Positions 1 to 9,040 are shown, counted from the stretch's first letter. The stretch: 64,000 bases of DNA from Providencia rettgeri (GCF_041075285.1 NZ_CP163512.1:1426001-1490000), one strand, 5' to 3'. A program made the numbers and translations. The notes: generated by a model not told the origin, from the letters alone.

Positions 1-336
1 ACAGAAGGGCGTAACCGTGAAGTTCGTCGTTTATGGGAATCAGTTGGTGTGCAAGTGAGCCGCTTGATCCGTGTACGCTACGGCGATATCGATTTACCGA
101 AAGGATTACCGCGTGGCGGTTGGACTGAATTAGGTTTAGAGCAAACCAACTATCTGCGTGAATTAGTGGGGCTGCCTGCTGAGACAGAAAGTAAAGTGGC
201 GGTAGAACGTGACCAACGTAGGATCAAAGCGAACCAAATCCGTCGAGCGGTGAAACGTCATACGCAAGTGGCCTCACGTGCCACATCTAAGCGTCAATCG
301 TCAGGGCCAACGGCGAAACGTCGTACACGCATCTAA
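1..336 (+). CDS. rluB: 23S rRNA pseudouridine synthase RluB, C-terminal part
   Basis: The reading frame is open from base 1, so the gene begins to the left of the window. The visible 111 codons start in the conserved [14 protein letters not shown] stretch of the RluB/RsuA family and continue through [14 protein letters not shown], which ends the catalytic fold. RluB converts U2605 of 23S rRNA to pseudouridine in the cytoplasm. The last ~40 residues are a basic Arg/Lys-rich tail typical of RluB and probably contact rRNA. The catalytic Asp lies outside the window. In E. coli rluB sits next to btuR/yciK; here aphA and an accessory patch lie between them. Identity is confident from the sequence match; the activity is family knowledge. 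Confidence 0.93.
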   Translation, partial: TEGRNREVRRLWESVGVQVSRLIRVRYGDIDLPKGLPRGGWTELGLEQTNYLRELVGLPAETESKVAVERDQRRIKANQIRRAVKRHTQVASRATSKRQSSGPTAKRRTRI

Positions 337-343
337 TTTATCG

Positions 344-395
344 CCTAATAATACCAAGTGGGAAAAACGAGGTTTTTATCCCATTTTGTCAACAG
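344..395 (+). repeat. Palindromic intergenic repeat, copy 1 of 3
   Basis: Just after the rluB stop. The core AAGTGGGAAAAAC...GTTTTTATCCCA is an imperfect palindrome followed by TTGTCAACA. Near-identical copies lie at 11668-11718 (after topA) and 29255-29305 (after rnb), all in the same plus-strand orientation. Each can fold into a short hairpin. Confidence 0.75.
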
Positions 396-400
396 CCCCT

Positions 401-431
401 AGCGATGGTGTCAATACCATCGCTTTTTTTA
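401..431 (+). terminator. Rho-independent terminator of rluB
   Basis: GCGATGGT and ACCATCGC form an 8-bp stem with a 6-base loop, followed by a run of seven T. It lies about 65 bases after the rluB stop codon and just behind the palindromic repeat. Confidence 0.85.
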
Positions 432-726
432 TCGTTAAACATAATGAATCACCGCCTGTATTAATGTGAAAATTGCGGGTTTAGCTCACAGAATCATGAT
501 GCGCATCGATAATAGATAATTAATATGAGACGTATATCTCATTTTAATGTAACAAAAAAACTTAACATCCAGTCCTGTGTGAGATTTAACTCACATAATT
601 GCTGCTAAGTGTACTTATAAACGGTTGATGATAAGCAGCAACGTCTATTACGTACATGTATAAATGTGGTTTATCCAAAGGAATAAAGAATGGTTTTACA
701 TGGATAAACGCGAATAAGGATAAAAG
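432..726. other. Intergenic region upstream of aphA
   Basis: About 300 AT-rich bases with no supportable gene. It must hold the aphA promoter. A dyad TGTGA-N8-TCACA at 578-595 resembles a CRP site but has the wrong spacing (8 rather than 6). The ribosome binding site AAGGAT lies just before the aphA ATG. Confidence 0.5.
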
Positions 727-1440
727 ATGAAAAAAATAACACTGACGCTGAGTGCGGTTGCATTAGCTTTAACGTTTACGGCAACGTCTCAAGCCAAAAT
801 TCCAATGCCAGAAACTGTCAGCCCTGGAGTTACCGTTGTTGAATTAGCACAACAACAACCTATTCATTGGGTCTCTATTGAACAAATTAAGCAAAGCCTA
901 GAAGGCAAAGCGCCAATGGCAGTTGGCTTTGATATTGACGATACAGTGTTATTTTCTAGCCCAGGCTTTTATCGCGGTAAATTGGAATTTTCCCCAAATG
1001 ATTTTAGCTATCTAAAAAATCAGCAATTTTGGGAAAAAATGAACAATGAGTGGGACAAATTCAGTATGCCAAAACAAGTGGGTATTGACTTAGTCAAAAT
1101 GCACTTAGATCGTGGTGATACGGTTTATTTCATCACTGGTCGTACGAAAACCAAGACAGAAACTGTGACCAAGTATGTGCAAGAAGGCTTAGCGATCCCC
1201 GCAGACAAAATGCAACCTGTTATTTTTGCTGGTGATGAGCCAGGCCAGAACAACAAAGTAAGCTGGATGCGCGACCATAAACTGACGATTTATTATGGGG
1301 ATGCCGATGCAGATATCGCAGCGGCTCATGAACTGGGTATTCGTGGTATCCGTATTTTACGTGCAGCTAACTCATCATACCAACCACTGCCAAAAGCAGG
1401 GCGTTTTGGTGAAGAAGTGGTTATTAATTCAGAGTTCTAA
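727..1440 (+). CDS. aphA: Class B acid phosphatase AphA
   Basis: 237 residues, the usual length for AphA. The N-terminus is a Sec signal peptide cleaved after about residue 23 (TATSQA), so the enzyme is periplasmic. The haloacid-dehalogenase-type motif [11 protein letters not shown] carries the nucleophile Asp and the acid/base Asp. FITGRT is motif 2, and YYGDADADI near the C-terminus supplies metal-binding Asp residues. The family is a Mg-dependent homotetramer that dephosphorylates nucleotides and other organic phosphoesters and can transfer phosphate. It stands alone, between terminators, with an AAGGAT ribosome binding site. In E. coli aphA lies elsewhere, so its position next to rluB is lineage-specific. 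Confidence 0.95.
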   Translation: MKKITLTLSAVALALTFTATSQAKIPMPETVSPGVTVVELAQQQPIHWVSIEQIKQSLEGKAPMAVGFDIDDTVLFSSPGFYRGKLEFSPNDFSYLKNQQFWEKMNNEWDKFSMPKQVGIDLVKMHLDRGDTVYFITGRTKTKTETVTKYVQEGLAIPADKMQPVIFAGDEPGQNNKVSWMRDHKLTIYYGDADADIAAAHELGIRGIRILRAANSSYQPLPKAGRFGEEVVINSEF

Positions 1441-1460
1441 TGGTATTTTGCATGTGATTA

Positions 1461-1483
1461 AAAAGGCGACCATCTAGTCGCCT
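1461..1483 (+). terminator. aphA terminator hairpin, also one copy of a 22-bp direct repeat
   Basis: AGGCGAC and GTCGCCT form a 7-bp stem around CATCTA. The T-run expected after it is missing because the IS1182-type terminal repeat begins at 1484. The same 22 bases (1462-1483) recur at 3168-3189, where the T-run is present. Confidence 0.65.
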
Positions 1484-1701
1484 CAGACTGCTGACAAAGT
1501 CCTCGCTTTTTAGTTAGGACTTTGATCTAATGAGGTTAGTACAAATAATGAGCTAACCACAATGTTAAAAGAACCTTTTCCTCAACAATATCAATTCGAA
1601 ACCATCACACTAGAAGAGTTGGTATCTGAAGACCATCTTGTTCGTTATTTTCAAAACCTATCCAACCTGCCGCCAAACATGTTATGTTTGTCAGCAGTCT
1701 G
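1484..1701 (+). mobile_element. Internally deleted IS1182-family element with both terminal inverted repeats
   Basis: A 218-bp unit bounded by perfect 15-bp inverted repeats (CAGACTGCTGACAAA at 1484-1498 and its complement at 1687-1701). Inside is the start of an IS1182-type transposase frame: ATG at 1562, beginning MLKEPFPQQYQFETITLEEL and ending with a stop at 1700-1702 after 46 codons. The transposase middle and end are gone, so this is a non-autonomous, MITE-like derivative. A hairpin with seven T follows at 1703-1727. Confidence 0.75.
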
Positions 1702-1702
1702 A

Positions 1703-1727
1703 CCTTGTCTTCAGACAGGTTTTTTTG
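1703..1727 (+). terminator. Hairpin with T-run after the deleted IS
   Basis: CCTTGTC-TTCA-GACAGG (one bulged T) followed by seven T. It is read on the plus strand and would stop transcription leaving the element. The convergent gene at 1747-2613 ends just beyond it. Confidence 0.55.
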
Positions 1728-1746
1728 TCTTAACTTCTGGAATTAA

Positions 1747-2613
1747 TTAATAAACGAAATCAAATTCAATCTCAGCTTGATTTGTGCGTTTTTCATCTTT
1801 TTGCCCATGTACACCTTTGAAAAAGGTGGTTGCATTTTTTTCTGCTTTGGTGCACCGGCCTGAGTCATTCCAACTTCTACATGTCGTAATGCTAGTTTCT
1901 GTTGTAAAAAGTTTTTGAACAGACTTGATGCTTAGTTCTCTGCCCATTTCGTCGTATGAAAACTCTTCAGTGGTCAATTCAGTTTGACTCTTTATCAGGC
2001 GACCATTTTCATCATAAAAATATTTTTTGGTTGAATTATCGGTTTCAAGCGTACCTAATCGAATTGATTCGGACAACTTCCCGTATTCATTAATCTTATA
2101 TTTTGTTTCCGATGTCCCTTTCGTTTCCTCACCACTGACAACAACATTTGAGTTTTCAATGGATTTGTGTATCTTTCCTTCCTCGTTAGTTAAATACTTT
2201 CCTTTAGATTTTTGTTGTACAAGGTCTATTTCTGTACCGTCTTTATCAACAATGAACATTTTAAACCCAAATTCATAATCCCAGCCTTTTCCTATTTTAT
2301 TCATATTGATTTGTGAGGTGCTAATCAACACATGATCATTATTCTTGAATTTTTTTGTTTGATTACCTTGCAACGAGAGCAGTGCGCCGCAATCATCAAA
2401 CTTTACTGTAGAATCCTCATTTAGGTAATCGTCACTTCCTTTTGTCCGTATCCTCATTTCCTTTAAGGAGTCGTAAGGGCTAGTTTCTTCAAATAAAATG
2501 AAATTATTCAACTCATTAATTTGAATCGAATCTTTCAGGCAATTAGTCTCACTCGCGAATGAACTACAGCTAGCAGATAATAAAAATAGGTATATCAAAT
2601 GTGTTTTTTTCAT
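1747..2613 (-). CDS. Secreted protein of unknown function, distantly YnfC-like
   Basis: 288 residues. The first ~20 form a Sec signal peptide with a small-residue, Cys-containing end (LSASCSSFAS), which could also be a weak lipobox. The body contains repeated short motifs of the form Y-x-Y-D-E-x-G-R (YFYDENGRLIKS, FSYDEMGRELSI), and the C-terminal part has a Cys pair (TTCRSWNDSGRC) followed by EIEFDFVY. This pattern recalls the enterobacterial YnfC/UPF0257 lipoproteins and the RHS-like YD motif, but the resemblance is weak. The ribosome binding site GGAGAGGACC precedes the ATG. It lies between two pieces of IS1182-type transposase, suggesting accessory origin. No function can be assigned. Confidence 0.6.
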   Translation of the reverse strand: MKKTHLIYLFLLSASCSSFASETNCLKDSIQINELNNFILFEETSPYDSLKEMRIRTKGSDDYLNEDSTVKFDDCGALLSLQGNQTKKFKNNDHVLISTSQINMNKIGKGWDYEFGFKMFIVDKDGTEIDLVQQKSKGKYLTNEEGKIHKSIENSNVVVSGEETKGTSETKYKINEYGKLSESIRLGTLETDNSTKKYFYDENGRLIKSQTELTTEEFSYDEMGRELSIKSVQKLFTTETSITTCRSWNDSGRCTKAEKNATTFFKGVHGQKDEKRTNQAEIEFDFVY

Positions 2614-2739
2614 AAGGTCCTCTCTCCAAAAAATTCCTAAATATCACTTTTATAAAATTATTAACGAATTATGCATTAACGAATCATTTGTTTACCAGTT
2701 AAAAGATCTTTCTCTAATTCACAGCGCATTGTCTATACC

Positions 2740-3167
2740 GTTCCTCACACCAAGGAAGTAAACAAAACGAACGTAGCGAACGATTCAGAACAAAACCAGT
2801 AACTATTATGAAGAAGTTCTCAAACGTATTGATGATGCACGTAAGAACCTAGCTATCTCTTATGCAGGCTTGCTTCCCGTTATGGTGGTGAAGTGAAGTG
2901 CCAAGAATACTTCCAACATTAATGCAATCCCTGCCACACCTACAGTACAACTGACCGTAATGGTTATAAACATTACAAATTCAATATGGCTCAATGCCAA
3001 TTATGCGAACATCGCCAATCGTGTACTCAACATAAGAAAGGTAAAAAACAATCACTCGGCATGTATGGGAAGAAGCGAAAGAGTGGTCAAATGCGTTACG
3101 GCTAAACAAGTGGGGTAAAAAACTACGCAAGGCGAAAAGAGATGGTAGAAAGAAGTTTTGCCGATGC
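2740..3167 (+). pseudogene. IS1182-family transposase remnant, middle and C-terminal parts
   Basis: No intact frame exists, but reading across frameshifts gives recognisable pieces. At about 2938-3040 there is TYSTTDRNGYKHYKFN followed by a Cys-rich segment with CQLCEHRQSC. At about 3142-3166 there is EMVERSFADA, the conserved end of IS1182-type transposases. It runs in the same direction as the N-terminal fragment at 1562, so both may derive from one insertion split and decayed. It breaks off within SFADAK directly against the 22-bp repeat at 3168, with no right terminal repeat. The stretch 2614-2740 shows nothing clear beyond the promoter of the minus-strand gene. Confidence 0.65.
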
Positions 3168-3195
3168 AAAGGCGACCATCTAGTCGCCTTTTTAG
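3168..3195 (-). terminator. Hairpin terminator and second copy of the 22-bp direct repeat
   Basis: The same AGGCGAC/GTCGCCT stem as at 1461-1483. On the plus strand five T follow, as in an original aphA terminator. On the minus strand it follows the haemagglutinin gene, whose stop lies 20 bases away, so it may act in both directions. Confidence 0.6.
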
Positions 3196-3209
3196 TGTGA
3201 GAATAAGCG

Positions 3210-5357
3210 TTAGTTATTTACAATGGCATCAATAACCACACGATTACCCGTAATAGTCCCTGTCGTACCACTTGAGACTATTGGGCTAGTGACTTTAGTA
3301 GTATTGTTAGAGCTAATGGTGCCATATTGGTTATTGACACGATTTTTTGAATCGATGGTCAAATTTTTACCTGCAACCATTTTTCCTGCATAGTTTTCTA
3401 GCGTACCCACATCCACTTTTTGGTTATTGATAGCTGATATTTGTCCATAGTTATTGTTCAGTGATGCTTTTAATTTAATATCAACATCATTACGTGCAGT
3501 TACATTGTTATCTACATTAGCAACTATTGCACCATGTAGGTTATAAAGGTTGTCACCTTTGACCTTGATTGTCCCTTCATTGGTTTGCAAGCCTCCATTT
3601 TGGTCCGTTAAACCAAATTGGGCATTGACTTGTTTAAATTCGGCACTGTAATTATTGTTTAAAAGGCTAGTTTCAATATCAAGGTTGTTTTCTGCATTAA
3701 TCAATCCCGATTGGTTATCAAGATTAAATGCAGTTAAAGTCAAGTTTTTACCTTTGATGTAACCAGACCGATTGCTAAGCATATTGGATTTGATTTCAGT
3801 TTTACCGTTGTCAGAGATAATAGCCCCTGAGTTGGTCAACTGATTAGCATTGATATTCATTAATTTACCACTGTGGATCTTCGACAATGCATCATTGGTT
3901 AAAGAAACGGATGCATCAAGATCTAAACGGCCATTAACCGCATTCAGTTCCGAATTAGATTGTGTTAAATACATGGTATTCACATTAGCGCGGCGCTGCG
4001 CCACGATTGTGCTTTTTGCCATGTTTTCGATAGAGTTTTGTACATTTAAGGTAATATCACGACCCGCAGTGATATTTGAGTTTTCACTCACAATTCGAAC
4101 CGCATCAATGTTCACATCTTGTCCTGCAATAAAACCTTTATCTGGATCATTTGGAGTGACCATGTTATCGCGGTTATAAACGATATTGGTTGAGTGAGTA
4201 TTGATACTGCCTTGTTTTGCTCTAAATGCGCCATTATCATTAATAATAGTGTCAGATAAAGTGGTTAAATTTTGTTGAGCTTCGATGGCTCCATTGTTAT
4301 TCGACAATGAGCCTAATGTGGTTAAATTCACATTATTATTAAGGGATGAAATATAACCACTGTCGTTATTAATAGCACTAGTGCCTGTCGTCTGGATATC
4401 CACGTTTTTTGTTGCAAAAATGGTGCCGCTATTGGTTAGCCCAGCAGAATTAACCGTGAGGGTATTTGCTGATTTAAGATTACCATTATTATTATTAACA
4501 GAGCCTGCGGTATCAATGGTGATCGCTCCATTATGGGAAACGATATCACCCGCGTTAGAAACCCCGACACCCGTTTCGGTTGCCATCAAAGAAATCTTAT
4601 TTGCATACATACCGCCTAATGCAGAAACATCAATGCCGATAGCGGGTTTTGTACCAATGGCAGTTGTGCTACCAACAACATCGCCAGTTGCATTAACACG
4701 GTTATTTCCGGCGACAACGTTTAAGCGTTGAGCCGAGACGGTACCATTGATAGCGACGGAGCGAGCAATTATGTCAGTGGGTGAGTTCGAATCGAAGCTA
4801 TCATTGATGGTAATTTTCCCTTGCTGCACATTGTAGTCATTGACTAACCCATTACCGTCTAAGGAAACTTTACCTGTCGTTAATGTACTACGATTGGTAT
4901 TAATAAAACCGCAGTTATTGCAGGTGATACCAGATGCATTTGCAATAATAACTTGCGCTTTGCCGCCAGCAACTTCAATCATGCCGTTTAATGTTGAAGC
5001 TGTATTAGAATTGACTTCATTTAGGATCACCTTTGCACGATTGCCTGCAACGTTGCCATTTCCGCCAATTTTACCCCCAAGTGTGGTGTTAGAAAGGCCT
5101 GCGCTATTGTTTAAAATAACCCCTTTTTGGTCCACATCAAACTGACTATAAATATTGTGAGAAACGCCACTTTGAGAGGGTTTATTAATATAAACAACGG
5201 TTGGGCCATTACCTTGAACCATAATACCCGCGCCGTTTGTTGGCGTAATTGCTGCTTGAGCAATGGTCGTTGAACCAACAATCATTGATACACAGAGAAA
5301 TAAAGGTTTAAATTTCAATTTTGAAACATTGAAATTATTTATTGAAACATTTTGCAT
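3210..5357 (-). CDS. Filamentous haemagglutinin-type TpsA exoprotein, short orphan
   Basis: 715 residues. It has a long signal sequence (about residues 1-35, ending AQA), then the two-partner-secretion domain (about 36-270) with the hallmark ITCNNCGFINTNRSTLTTG that the outer-membrane TpsB partner recognises. The rest is a run of Asn/Gly-rich beta-helix repeats (NNNGNLKSANTLTVNSAG, NNNGAIEAQQNL and many like it). Haemolysin-type relatives (ShlA, HpmA) reach about 1,600 residues and CdiA over 3,000, so this protein lacks any large C-terminal effector part. No TpsB gene is adjacent. It ends in an ordinary repeat, consistent with truncation of a longer ancestor or a stand-alone adhesin secreted by a distant TpsB. 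Identity of the TPS domain is confident; the function is not. Confidence 0.85.
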   Translation of the reverse strand: MQNVSINNFNVSKLKFKPLFLCVSMIVGSTTIAQAAITPTNGAGIMVQGNGPTVVYINKPSQSGVSHNIYSQFDVDQKGVILNNSAGLSNTTLGGKIGGNGNVAGNRAKVILNEVNSNTASTLNGMIEVAGGKAQVIIANASGITCNNCGFINTNRSTLTTGKVSLDGNGLVNDYNVQQGKITINDSFDSNSPTDIIARSVAINGTVSAQRLNVVAGNNRVNATGDVVGSTTAIGTKPAIGIDVSALGGMYANKISLMATETGVGVSNAGDIVSHNGAITIDTAGSVNNNNGNLKSANTLTVNSAGLTNSGTIFATKNVDIQTTGTSAINNDSGYISSLNNNVNLTTLGSLSNNNGAIEAQQNLTTLSDTIINDNGAFRAKQGSINTHSTNIVYNRDNMVTPNDPDKGFIAGQDVNIDAVRIVSENSNITAGRDITLNVQNSIENMAKSTIVAQRRANVNTMYLTQSNSELNAVNGRLDLDASVSLTNDALSKIHSGKLMNINANQLTNSGAIISDNGKTEIKSNMLSNRSGYIKGKNLTLTAFNLDNQSGLINAENNLDIETSLLNNNYSAEFKQVNAQFGLTDQNGGLQTNEGTIKVKGDNLYNLHGAIVANVDNNVTARNDVDIKLKASLNNNYGQISAINNQKVDVGTLENYAGKMVAGKNLTIDSKNRVNNQYGTISSNNTTKVTSPIVSSGTTGTITGNRVVIDAIVNN

Positions 5358-5815
5358 ATATATCCCTTAATTTAAATAGACAATATCTAAGATAATTAAC
5401 AATCCATTATTGCGACTTAATTATGCAGAAATATAAAATTATATAAAATTAATAATACTAACATGGTGTAAATTGTTATTGCCTGTTGAATAATAACCAA
5501 GCGTGAATAAAGTTGGAATAAACGCATTTTAATATCATTAACTTCATTTAATTCAATTGGTTGTATTTATTTGGAAAAGTATGATTTTAGGGTATTTACT
5601 CAAGGGATAATACGTAGTTGCTTATATTAAGTAGAGAGAACATAGATTTAAATATTAGCAAAAATTACGAGTTTGTTTGTGTTATAAAAAATGTTGATAG
5701 AATTTAACACTGAATCTGTAATAAATTTGATTTGTTTTTTTAATATAACTTTATTTTAAAGAAAACTTAGTAATAGTCTTATTTTAATATACTATTACTA
5801 AGTTGATTTAAAAAT
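5358..5815. other. AT-rich intergenic region, no gene seen
   Basis: About 460 strongly AT-rich bases between the btuR stop and the haemagglutinin start (both genes on the minus strand). It presumably holds the haemagglutinin promoter. No TpsB remnant, repeat or RNA gene was recognised. Confidence 0.6.
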
Positions 5816-6406
5816 TTACCAGTCAATGCCTTTTTGCGCTTTAATGCCAACATCAAATGCATGTTTAACAGGGCGCATTTCAGTGACTGTATCGGCTAAG
5901 TCAATTAAATCACGGTGGCATCCTCTTCCTGTAATGATCACTGATTGATTAGCAGGGCGGTTTTGTAAGGCGTGAATAACCTCGTCTAGCTTAAGGTAAC
6001 GGTAGCTGATCATATACGTTATCTCATCTAATACGACTAAATCATATTGTGGGTCACTTAACAGCTGTTTGGCATGATGCCAAGTTTCAAGGCAAGCAAG
6101 GGTATCTGTTTCTTTATTTTGTGTTTCCCATGTAAAACCTGTGGACATAACAAAAAACGGCGCGCCGAGAGGCTCTAAGAGTTCCCGCTCGCCGTTATCC
6201 CAACTTCCTTTAATAAACTGAACGATAGCGGCTTTTTTTCCATGACCGATTGCACGACATACTGTACCGAATGCCGCTGTTGTTTTACCTTTACCATTTC
6301 CCGTGAAGATCATAATAATCCCACGTTCAATTTGAGCGGCTTCGATACGTGCGTCCACTTTTTCTTTTAACCGTTGTTGACGTTCTTCATGCCGACTTTG
6401 TGACAT
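5816..6406 (-). CDS. btuR: Cob(I)yrinic acid a,c-diamide adenosyltransferase
   Basis: About 196 residues, as in E. coli BtuR/CobA. The N-terminal helix RQQRLKEKVDARIEAAQ is followed by the ATP-binding P-loop GNGKGKTTAAFGT and later VVLDEITYM and ITGRGCHRDLIDLAD. The enzyme transfers the adenosyl group of ATP to reduced corrinoids, giving adenosylcobalamin in the cytoplasm. The stop codon of yciK is followed at once by TTG ATG ATG TCA. I chose the second ATG (6406) because it matches the MS start of relatives; 6409 is equally possible. It is the downstream partner of yciK in a two-gene operon, as in E. coli. Confidence 0.93.
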   Translation of the reverse strand: MSQSRHEERQQRLKEKVDARIEAAQIERGIIMIFTGNGKGKTTAAFGTVCRAIGHGKKAAIVQFIKGSWDNGERELLEPLGAPFFVMSTGFTWETQNKETDTLACLETWHHAKQLLSDPQYDLVVLDEITYMISYRYLKLDEVIHALQNRPANQSVIITGRGCHRDLIDLADTVTEMRPVKHAFDVGIKAQKGIDW

Positions 6407-6412
6407 CATCAA

Positions 6413-7177
6413 TTACTCCGCAGCGCCCGGTTTTCGTCCGGGTTGGGCATCATAGCTGTTACCCGTTTTGCGAATGCTATCATCCCCCATCAAGTAAACG
6501 TAAATAGGCATAATATCGGCTGGTGTTTTTAGTTTTTGTGGGTCTTCATCAGGGAATGCACTGGCACGCATACTGGTGCGGGTTCCTCCTGGGTTAATGC
6601 AATTTACGCGCAAATGGCTATTCTTATACTCTTCGGCAAGCACTTGCATTAAGCCTTCTGTTGCGAATTTTGAAACGGCGTAAGCGCCCCAGCCCGCACG
6701 ACCTTGCTTGCCGACACTTGAGCTGGTGAAAACCAATGAGGCATTTGGCGCTTGCAATAATAAAGGGAGTAGTGATTGCGTTAGCATAAAAGTGGCGTTG
6801 ACGTTAATTTGCATAACATCATGCCAAAGCTGTACGGGTTGTTCTGCAATTGGCGCGATAACGCCAAGGATCCCCGCGTTGTGTAACACACCGTCTAAAT
6901 AGGGCACTGTCTTAGATATTTGCTTAGCTAATAATTGGCAATCTTCATTAGTTATTGTTAATAAATCTAAAACATAACAGGGAGATTTTTTACCTGAAAT
7001 CGCCGTGATTTCGTGGCTAACAGATTCTAACTTATGTTGTGTTCTGCCAACGAGGATCAATGATGCGCCAAATCGGGCATAGGTAAGGGCGGCTTCACGA
7101 CCGATGCCATCGCCTGCGCCAGTGATGAGAATGGTTTTACCTTTCAATAAGTCTTGTCTAGGCTGATATTGAAGCAT
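6413..7177 (-). CDS. yciK: Short-chain dehydrogenase/reductase YciK
   Basis: 254 residues with the classical SDR layout. The NAD(P)-binding TGAGDGIGREAA lies near residue 20, the NAG motif (LHNAGILG) near 100, the catalytic Ser in FTSSSVGKQGRAGWG, and the catalytic pair YAVSK near 165. The C-terminus RKPGAAE matches E. coli YciK. The substrate is unknown; related enzymes reduce or oxidise small carbonyl compounds. It precedes btuR with almost no gap and is divergent from sohB. AGGAAAG before the ATG serves as ribosome binding site. Confidence 0.93.
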   Translation of the reverse strand: MLQYQPRQDLLKGKTILITGAGDGIGREAALTYARFGASLILVGRTQHKLESVSHEITAISGKKSPCYVLDLLTITNEDCQLLAKQISKTVPYLDGVLHNAGILGVIAPIAEQPVQLWHDVMQINVNATFMLTQSLLPLLLQAPNASLVFTSSSVGKQGRAGWGAYAVSKFATEGLMQVLAEEYKNSHLRVNCINPGGTRTSMRASAFPDEDPQKLKTPADIMPIYVYLMGDDSIRKTGNSYDAQPGRKPGAAE

Positions 7178-7355
7178 ATTCTTTCCTATAATTGTGAATT
7201 AAATGTAACACTATCATCGCACTGATTAGTCTTTTTGGCTAATCTAGCATAGATATCGACATCGTTTATGGCACTAAGCACGATTTTTTCTGGTTGTTTA
7301 TCCATAATCGTGAGATTATTTTTGTGTTGAAGATAAATATCAGAAGGATCACGTT

Positions 7356-8402
7356 GTGGAGTATTTCGCTTTGTATGGACTATTTTTAGCAAAAGTTGTC
7401 ACTATTGTGGTGGCGATTATTTTGCTGGCGGTGTTTGTCTTTGGTGCAGGTATGCGTCGGCAACATGCTAAAGGGTCACTGAAAATCACTGATTTAGGTG
7501 AAAATTATCGCGAACGTCAGCGCCAAATGCAGCAAGTGAAAATGAATGAGTCTGAGCATAAAGCTTGGCTCAAGGCATTCAAAAAACAGCAAAAAGCAAA
7601 ATTAAAAAGTGAAAAATCAGGGGCAAAACTAGGACAAACTTCGGTTAAAAAACCCTGTTTATATGTCTTAGACTTTAAAGGTAGCATGGATGCCCGTGAA
7701 GTCGCGTCTTTAAGAGAAGAAATCAGTGCGGTTCTAGCCGTTGCTGATACTCAAGATGAAGTTTTGCTTCGTTTGGAAAGTCCAGGGGGAATGGTACATG
7801 GCTATGGTCTTGCCGCATCGCAATTACGGCGTTTAAAAGAAAAAAATATTCCGCTAACTATTGCCGTTGATAAAGTGGCGGCGAGTGGTGGCTATATGAT
7901 GGCTTGTATTGCCGATAAAATTATTGCTGCACCGTTCGCCATTATCGGTTCGATCGGCGTGGTAGCACAAATTCCAAATATTCACCGCTTATTAAAAAAA
8001 CATGATGTTGATGTTGAGCTTCATACTGCGGGTGAATATAAAAGAACACTGACACTACTAGGTGAAAATACTGAGCAAGGGCGTAAGAAGTTTGTTGAGG
8101 ATTTAAATTCGACTCACGATCTGTTTAAACAATTTGTGCATCAAAATCGCCCTTCATTAGATATTGATAAGGTTGCGACAGGGGAATACTGGTATGGTTC
8201 TCAGGCGCTTGAAAAAGGGCTAGTCGATAGCATTGGGGTCAGTGATGACATTATTATCGATGCCATTGACACAAAAGAGATCGTCAGTATTCGTTATGTT
8301 CTAAGTAAAAAAATGGTGGATAAACTGATGGGCAGTGCGGCAAACAGCGTCGATAACCTTTTGTTACGTTGGTGGCAGCGTGGCCAAAAACCAATGTTAT
8401 AA
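7356..8402 (+). CDS. sohB: Inner-membrane serine protease SohB
   Basis: 348 residues, near-collinear with E. coli SohB. One N-terminal transmembrane segment (about residues 7-30) anchors it in the inner membrane. A Lys/Gln-rich linker follows, then the signal-peptide-peptidase (S49) domain from about residue 100. The catalytic Ser lies in KVAASGGYMMAC and the general-base Lys in the HTAGEYKRTLTLLGENTE stretch. The C-terminus LLLRWWQRGQKPML is characteristic. The start is GTG at 7356, which matches the ME...YGLFLAK start of relatives and has AGAAGGA upstream. High-copy sohB suppresses degP loss in E. coli, so a role in envelope protein quality control is likely. Confidence 0.95.
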   Translation: MEYFALYGLFLAKVVTIVVAIILLAVFVFGAGMRRQHAKGSLKITDLGENYRERQRQMQQVKMNESEHKAWLKAFKKQQKAKLKSEKSGAKLGQTSVKKPCLYVLDFKGSMDAREVASLREEISAVLAVADTQDEVLLRLESPGGMVHGYGLAASQLRRLKEKNIPLTIAVDKVAASGGYMMACIADKIIAAPFAIIGSIGVVAQIPNIHRLLKKHDVDVELHTAGEYKRTLTLLGENTEQGRKKFVEDLNSTHDLFKQFVHQNRPSLDIDKVATGEYWYGSQALEKGLVDSIGVSDDIIIDAIDTKEIVSIRYVLSKKMVDKLMGSAANSVDNLLLRWWQRGQKPML

Positions 8403-8494
8403 ATGAATAGTTGCCTCGCAAATATTCTGTTTTAATTCTACTATTAATTACCGGCACTACAGCCGGTAATTTTTTATCGATTATTGTGTGTTAA

Positions 8495-8752
8495 TTAATC
8501 ATTTTTACGCAGTTGGTATTGTTCAGAGAGCACATGCGCGAGGTGTTTGTACATATTAAAAGCAGCGGTACTTTTTAATGTTGGGATGCCATTTTCATCG
8601 AGAAAAAATTCCCCTTTGAAAACCAGCGTACCACGATGTTGCTCAACGGTGTCTACAAACATACCATGAATATAATCGTCATGTTTCTTTATGATATCGT
8701 TAGCTTTTTCAAGTAACTCTGTTTTTGTGATGTACTGTAGATTGTCTTGCAT
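8495..8752 (-). CDS. yciN: DUF2498 protein YciN
   Basis: 85 residues, the usual size. It matches the YciN family through the N-terminal TKTELLEKANDIIKKHDDYI, the central TLVFKGEFFLDENGIPTLKS and the C-terminal FNMYKHLAHVLSEQYQL. It is a small soluble protein of unknown function. It lies between sohB and topA in the order found in E. coli. GGGAG upstream of the ATG acts as ribosome binding site. The gene converges with sohB; a short inverted repeat (CCGGCACTACAGCCGG, about 8451-8466) between them may terminate transcription. Confidence 0.9.
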   Translation of the reverse strand: MQDNLQYITKTELLEKANDIIKKHDDYIHGMFVDTVEQHRGTLVFKGEFFLDENGIPTLKSTAAFNMYKHLAHVLSEQYQLRKND

Positions 8753-9040
8753 AATCGGGCTCCCTTGAAAAAATAATTGGTTGCTTCTAGCATTTTATCA
8801 GGTAGAGTGTGTGGTTTTCAATTATGGCTTAACGCCTTTATATGGTTAAAATCAGTCAGCTAGAAGACAATCATCCCTTGTAGAATAACGTGACTGAGAT
8901 TATAAGTTTTGTTTCAACACAAATAATTGTTTGAAAATATATTGATATATTGTAATTGTGTCGCAATATAAAAACAGATTCTCATTTTGCGCATTTTTAT
9001 GTAAAAGTGCGTCATAGTTGATATTTAGGTAAAGGTAAAT

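Noticed and set aside
578..595. TGTGA...TCACA dyad upstream of aphA as a CRP site
   Set aside because: The spacer is 8 bases rather than the 6 of CRP sites, so I do not annotate it as such.
7186..7392. 68-codon open frame on the minus strand between yciK and sohB
   Set aside because: It covers the sohB start and promoter region, has no ribosome binding site and resembles no protein.
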